Source: Flaccisagitta enflata (taxonomy: Eukaryota; Chaetognatha; Sagittoidea; Aphragmophora). From it: a stretch of DNA of 64,000 nt. The DNA lies in assembly GCA_965153355.1 (NCBI GenBank), contig OZ231128.1, positions 682,001-746,000 on the forward strand. Direction: 5' to 3'. This document shows positions 59,709 to 64,000 of the stretch, in pieces. The translations under genes were made by a program, and so were the position numbers. Position 1 is the stretch's first letter; each line of letters opens with the position of its first letter. Under the pieces are notes generated by a model. That model did not search any database. It was not told the DNA's origin and saw only the letters and a program-made list of their open reading frames with translations.

Positions 59709-60560
59709 CTAGTCGCGTGCACGCGACTCTACACCTCGCTTTGTCGGTCCGTCCGTCCGTCGGTCCGTCCGTCCGTCCGTCCGTCCGTTGGTCCGTCCGT
59801 CACACTTTACTTTTTGGGCAGAGGCCCCAAAGGGCCAATGTCCTGTAGGACACAGGGGTGAATTTCCTTACGTCCGTCCGTCCGTCCGTACGTCCCCCCC
59901 CCCCCGAAGCTTCTCAAGCCTCTCAGGCTTCAAATCCAGCCTCTCAGGCCTCAAATCCAGCCTCTTAGGCCTCAAATCTGGCCTCTCAGGTCTCAAATCT
60001 GGCCTCTCAGGCCTCAAATCCAGCCTCTCAGGCCTCAAATCCAGCCTCTCAGGCCTCAAATCTGGCCTCTCAGGTCTCAAATCTGGCCTCTCAGGCCTCA
60101 AATCTGGCCTCTCAGGCCTCAAATCTGGCCTCTAAGGCCTCAGATCCCACCTCTCGGGCCTCAAATCCAGCCTCCTGGGCCTTAAACCCAGCCTCAAAGG
60201 CCTCAAATTCCCATTGAATAACATGGCAAATTGACAAAAAATTGAATAAAATGCAAAATTCCCGATGAATATCACGGAAAATTGCCCCAAATATGCCCTC
60301 TCAGGACGTATGGAAATTCACCCCTGTGTCCTACAGGACATCGGCCCTTTGGGGCCGCTGCCCTGCTCTCACTCCACTTCTTCAGGTAATCACTCCAAGC
60401 AGGGCATCGGGTACCGCTGACCATGTGCGATCCTTGGATGACTTGTTTTGTTTTTTTGCGGTCTATGGCCTCACTGCTCCTGCCCAAATGATCTGGTGTC
60501 CTCAATTACGGCCCCTGCCCACCCGCACGCGACTGGGGTAGCCGTGTATCCGGCCTTGTT
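59709..60560 (-). mobile_element. Hairpin-end element split by a family-2 element
   Basis: Plus strand begins AGTCGCGTGCACGCGACTCT (terminal hairpin) and ACACCTCGCTTTGTC, then (GTCC)n to 59802. It resumes after the insertion with GCGGTCTATGGCCTCACTGC, TCCTGCCCAAATG and ends GGGTAGCCGTGTATCCGGCC, TTGTT. Both termini are intact. Confidence 0.75.
59816..60363. mobile_element. Family-2 element (best-preserved ends)
   Basis: Left GGGCAGAGGCCCCAAAGGGC, CAATGTCCTGTAGGACACAG, GGGTGAATTTCC; right is the complement (GGAAATTCACCCCTGTGTCC ... GGGGCCGCTGCCC). Core: (GTCC)n, poly-C, ~14 units of CCTCTCAGGCCTCAAATCTG (59920-60200), then ATTGAATAAAATGCAAAATT text complementary to the array at 13860-14070. 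Internal CCTGTAGGACA palindrome. Confidence 0.75.
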
Positions 60561-60612
60561 CTTTCCTTCTCTCTTTTTCTTTCCTTCTTTCTTTTTTCTT
60601 TCTTTTTTATTT

Positions 60613-60688
<76 letters not shown>

Positions 60689-60712
60689 TCCCTCTTTCTT
60701 TTATTCTTAATG

Positions 60713-60747
<35 letters not shown>

Positions 60748-60888
60748 TTCCTCCTTTTTTCTTTCTTTCTATTTTTCTTTCCTTCCATCTTATTTCTTTC
60801 TTTCTTTCTTTTTTTTCCTTCTATCTTTTTTCTTTTTTTCTTCCTTTTTTCTTTCTTTCTTTTTTCTTTCATTCTTTCTCTCTTTTTT

Positions 60889-60923
<35 letters not shown>

Positions 60924-60960
60924 ATCTTTCATTCTTTCCTTCTTTCTTTCTAACTTTTGT
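60556..60960 (+). repeat. (TTTC)n-rich tract
   Basis: CTTT repeats with TTTTT and CCTT variants and one TCTTAATGC interruption. Directly follows the AACAAGG end of the element at 59709. Confidence 0.95.
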
Positions 60961-61024
60961 TCTTTGAATGAATGAATGAATTTAATTTAAAAAACAAACA
61001 CAAACACAAACACACGTTTATTGT

Positions 61025-61190
61025 AACAAGGCCAACACCTATAAGTCGCGTGCGAGACTTATAGACAAAGAATGACTTAGAATGACTTAGAATGACTCTC
61101 AATGACTTAGAATGACCCAAAATGACCAAAATTGACTTAAAATGACTTAAAAACCAAAAAAACCAAAAATAACTTAAGGGGTGACTTAAT
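61025..61190 (+). mobile_element. 5' portion of a hairpin-end element
   Basis: AACAAGGCCAACACCTATAAG start with the perfect stem CTATAAGTC-gcgtgcga-GACTTATAG (61039-61064), then AATGACTTAG units. No tract or 3' hairpin; truncated. Confidence 0.65.
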
Positions 61191-61540
61191 TTATTACAAA
61201 TTTGAGAAACAAATAGTCCCACTGTCTCTGAGGTCATCAGAAATTCCTACTTTAACTGATCAATAGAGAACCTCCTCTCTAGCATGATTGGTTTGGACCT
61301 GGGAGATCAACAAAGAGTTTATGATTGCCAAGATCGTTCAGGATAGCCTATGGGGTATAATCAACCCTAAGGCCTAAATCTATTGCATCTTTCTATACTA
61401 GAGAAAAAACCTCAATTTGTGACATAAATGGGCACTGCACAGGCATGAACGCGCATAAGCGCGCAGTATATTCACATTGATGATCAGAGTCAATCAGAGC
61501 AGACAGACGCCAGCTATATAATCGAGAAAGTAAACAGAGC

Positions 61541-61663
61541 AACAAGGCCTGATATACGGCACCAGCATTGCAGACGGTTGGGCAGGGGCAGTAATGCAAA
61601 AACCGCTCACAATTCAGGATGGACAGACCTACCGACGGACTGAGAAAGCAAGTCTGTTACTAA
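61541..61663 (+). mobile_element. Hairpin-end element, compact degraded copy
   Basis: AACAAGGCCTGATATACGGC start, GGTTGGGCAGGGGCAGTAAT, GGACAGACCTACCGACGGAC, end AGTCTGTTACTAA with the stem lost. Confidence 0.6.
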
Positions 61664-61891
61664 AAATGCTGTAACCTTTCTCTGGACAGACTTTAGAAGT
61701 TTCATCAAAATTTATCTTGCTTTGTCTTGCTTGAGAAAGAGTTATCTGTTGTTTCTTTGACTGCAAACGAACTATTCAGTCATTCATTGAAGGTACTTCC
61801 GCCTGAATCATCATTACACTGACATACACATCTGTGTACACATAGACACTCATCGAGGACACTCAAATAATTGATTTTGTTCCAACACTTA

Positions 61892-62064
61892 TAGTAGAGC
61901 ACTGCTAGAGCGCACCCGCTGATAAGGCATACCCGCCTATAAGGCAGATAATCAGCTATCCCATGAGAGATTTTTTAGTTTTTCTGTATTGGCAATAAGG
62001 CTATTTCAATATGAGGCATAACTGAGCTCACGCCCCTGAAATGCGCTCTAGTGGTGCTCAACTG
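61892..62064. mobile_element. Short MITE with TA duplication (copy 2 of the GAGCACC family)
   Basis: Complement of the right end reads CAGTTGAGCACCACTAGAGC, GC; left end TAGTAGAGCACTGCTAGAGC, GC. TA at 61890-61891 and 62065-62066. Shares GCGCACCCGCTGATAAGGCATA with the copy at 188-327. Confidence 0.72.
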
Positions 62065-62091
62065 TATCTATTGATGAATTCTCATAAGATC

Positions 62092-62240
62092 AACAAGGCC
62101 GGATACACGGCAATCCATTCAGAGACAATTGAGCAGGAGCAGTAATTCAAAAACCACTTGGAATCTAAAAATGTCACCAGATGGACCAACGGACCAACCG
62201 ACCGACTCGGCAAGGTGTAGAGTTGCGTGTCCGCGACTAA
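62092..62240 (+). mobile_element. Hairpin-end element, compact 149-bp copy
   Basis: AACAAGGCCGGATACACGGC start; GAGCAGGAGCAGTAATTCAA; GGACCAACGGACCAACCGAC; end GTTGCG-tgtc-CGCGAC (one wobble pair), TAA. Confidence 0.68.
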
Positions 62241-62547
62241 AAGATGTTAATGATCATTTGAAAATATCAAAATATTTGTAATAAGAATAAAAACTCAAAT
62301 GCATTACAAGATTATGACAACAAAGCCAGTCCCAATTTATAAATGACAGCTGGGTTGTCGCCACCAATGTCACGAGGCTGACGCTGTGATGAACACTGCC
62401 ATAATAGCCGCCAGTAGGTGTTTTCCACTTTTTGTCAATGCAACTTTGCTCTTGAGCCGAATAATTCCTCCATCTTTCTTTCTCCAAGAATCTCACTCTG
62501 TTGAATAAGGGAATCAAATGATTAGAAGCCTGATACATGATTACTTA

Positions 62548-63388
62548 CAGTGTGATCAATCTCAACTGGCAAAAAGTATTAAGCTTTTACTCTAAAATGC
62601 ATCATTTAATTAATTTGGAATTATTTGTCTCTTAATGCACTATGTTTGGCCTAAATTTCAGTCTCAAAAGCCCAAATCCCAGCCTCGAGGCCCAAATCCG
62701 AGCCTCAAGGCTTAGAAGCCCAAATCTCAGCCTTGAGGTCCAAATCCAAACCTCAAGGCTGAGATTTGAGCCTCAAAGCTAGGATGTAGGCCTCCAGGCT
62801 GGGAATTAGGCTTTGAGACTGGGATTTGGGCCTCAAGACTGGAATTTTGGCCTCAAGGCTGGGATTTGAATGGGAGAGGGACAGAGGAGGGGGAGGAGGA
62901 GGAGAAAATTCCCCATATGTTTAAAAGCATAGGTCATCAACCACATTGGGGCCGCTGCCCTGCACCCCCTTCAACTTCAAGCACAACCTACTTACTTAGG
63001 CAGGGCACGGGTAACGCTAACCCTCTGACGCTTTTGCGACTTTTTTTCAATATAATTTCTCTTTCAAATGCTCAAACTGAGGCAATAGTGGTCTCAAATG
63101 ACAAAGATTCAAATTATGCTTCATTTGAGACCAATCTGACATCACAAATTGAGTCCATTCAGAAAAAAAAACAATTAAATGAAAAATTATGTTGATAAAA
63201 AAAAATTTATAGAGCTTCAAGTGTAAATACTTGTTAATCTTAAAATTGATGCTGGGGCAAACTATTCATATTAGACACCAAAAATATCAAACATAGTACT
63301 TCAAAAGACAAGTGATTCCGGATTAATGAAATAATGCATATAAGAGTAAATGCTTAATACTCTTTGCAAGTTGATATTGATCACCCTG
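62548..63388. mobile_element. MITE with ~85-bp inverted ends and TA duplication
   Basis: Left CAGTGTGATCAATCTCAACT; complement of right CAGGGTGATCAATATCAACT; similarity continues (AAAGTATTAAGC, TTTACTCT, TGCATNATTT) for ~85 bp. TA at 62546-62547 and 63389-63390. The interior is largely a second, nested element. Confidence 0.75.
62650..63045. mobile_element. Nested family-2-like element whose array reverses orientation
   Basis: ~20-bp units AGGCCCAAATCCCAGCCTCG run to ~62757, then continue as the complement (GGCTGGGATTTGGGCCTC) to ~62865. Then GTCATCAACCACATTGGGGC, CGCTGCCCTGC and GGGTAACGCTAACC...GACGCTTTTGCGAC, as at 12100-12135. A large stem-loop. Confidence 0.6.
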
Positions 63389-63427
63389 TACTTTAAGCAT
63401 ACAAAAGTGAAAACTATTTCATATCTT

Positions 63428-63443
63428 GGTCTCGGTCTCGGTC

Positions 63444-63522
<79 letters not shown>
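63428..63522 (+). repeat. (TCTCGG)n then (TC)n
   Basis: Four hexamers grade into ~74 bp of TC. Confidence 0.95.
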
Positions 63523-63524
<2 letters not shown>

Positions 63525-63669
63525 AACTGACCTGGCTATGAATTGTTGAATTTTTGTGCATTCCGTCAAAGCGTTGTCAATGAAATCCTAACACTCTTCT
63601 TTTGTATTCTTTTGTATAGCACGTGAGGATGCTAAGTTGCACAGTCCATCAAATCTCGCCCTGATGGGA

Positions 63670-63710
63670 AACAAGTGACGCGGGGTTTGGGTGCTTCCCA
63701 TAGCAAAAGT
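63670..63710 (+). mobile_element. Solo 5' terminus of the AACAAGTG subfamily
   Basis: AACAAGTGACGCGGGGTTTG. No tract or hairpin follows; a truncated copy or one fused to other sequence. Confidence 0.4.
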
Positions 63711-64000
63711 TGGTTATTTCTTTTCACCCTCTTTACCTAATGTGGAGTGACCAATTTTAAAACCCTTACCATTTTTGTTTTATCAAAAATCGTTCATCTT
63801 CCGTTTTTTAGAAAATTGCTTTTGAGGACCTAATTTGCATAATGCAGTGGGATAAAACAATATGCTGACATTGTTTGAGTCATCTTTCATAATTTTCTGC
63901 TCTTCACAAAATTGCAATTCTGCCTTTTCATTTGCTGTTTCATAACTTATGTTCTGATATTTTAGTTTATTTTTCTATACATCATGATTTTTTAAAACAA

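Noticed and set aside
62254-62538. 94-codon minus-strand frame between two elements, with an upstream TTCAACAG acceptor-like site
   Set aside because: Frame after the acceptor is ambiguous and no domain is recognisable; length is within chance for this composition.

Overview
This window reads as non-coding, repeat-saturated nuclear DNA of an animal, probably an aquatic invertebrate. That placement rests on eukaryotic promoter and splice signals, very abundant microsatellites, and repeat elements carrying GTCC/GGAC tetranucleotide tracts beside hairpin ends. Species and phylum cannot be fixed from the sequence. No rRNA, tRNA, transposase, reverse transcriptase or intact multi-exon gene was found. 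Most long open frames are translations of simple repeats.

Only two stretches look genuinely coding, both on the minus strand. One is a 99-base first exon (51006-51104) with a start in good context, a signal peptide, a TATA box about 120 bases upstream and a consensus splice donor. The other (31083-31288) is a likely internal exon encoding the second half of an immunoglobulin-like domain. No further exons of either gene could be recognised.

The dominant object is a 12.6 kb foldback element (31573-44181). It has terminal inverted repeats about 97% identical, a perfect 9-bp target duplication (CTTTAATTT), arms built from a ~68-bp tandem repeat with higher-order structure, and a short central loop. 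It encodes no recognisable protein. A smaller 2 kb palindromic array of TTAATTAAC motifs lies at 384-2370.

Around these are several non-autonomous families. (1) 'Hairpin-end' elements start AACAAGG or AACAAGTG, carry a GGAC/CCGA tract and end in a short covarying hairpin followed by CTAA or CTAG; some are joined head to tail. They resemble Helitron/Helentron-derived elements (HINE, mini-me or pearl types). (2) 'GGGCAGCGGCCCC' inverted-repeat elements enclose ~20-bp arrays. (3) Many MITEs have TA duplications, including one pogo/Tigger-like. (4) There are hAT-like elements, one with a perfect 8-bp duplication. Elements are often nested, so relative insertion order can be read.

Layout: 0-3 kb MITE, TTAATTAAC palindrome and hairpin element; 3.8-5.7 kb nested MITEs; 7-17.4 kb minisatellites, family-2 elements and a head-to-tail chain; 17.4-20 kb quiet DNA and a pogo-like MITE; 20-25.4 kb minisatellites and microsatellites; 25.7-26.7 kb hAT-like element; 27-31 kb hairpin elements, a duplicated TATA segment and an exact 368-bp tandem duplication; 31.1 kb Ig exon; 31.6-44.2 kb giant foldback; 44.3-48.3 kb hairpin fragments, MITEs and a GGAA tract; 51 kb secreted-peptide exon; 52-53.4 kb CTT tract; 53.7-58.7 kb MITEs and a nested hAT-like element; 59.5-63.7 kb further nested elements.
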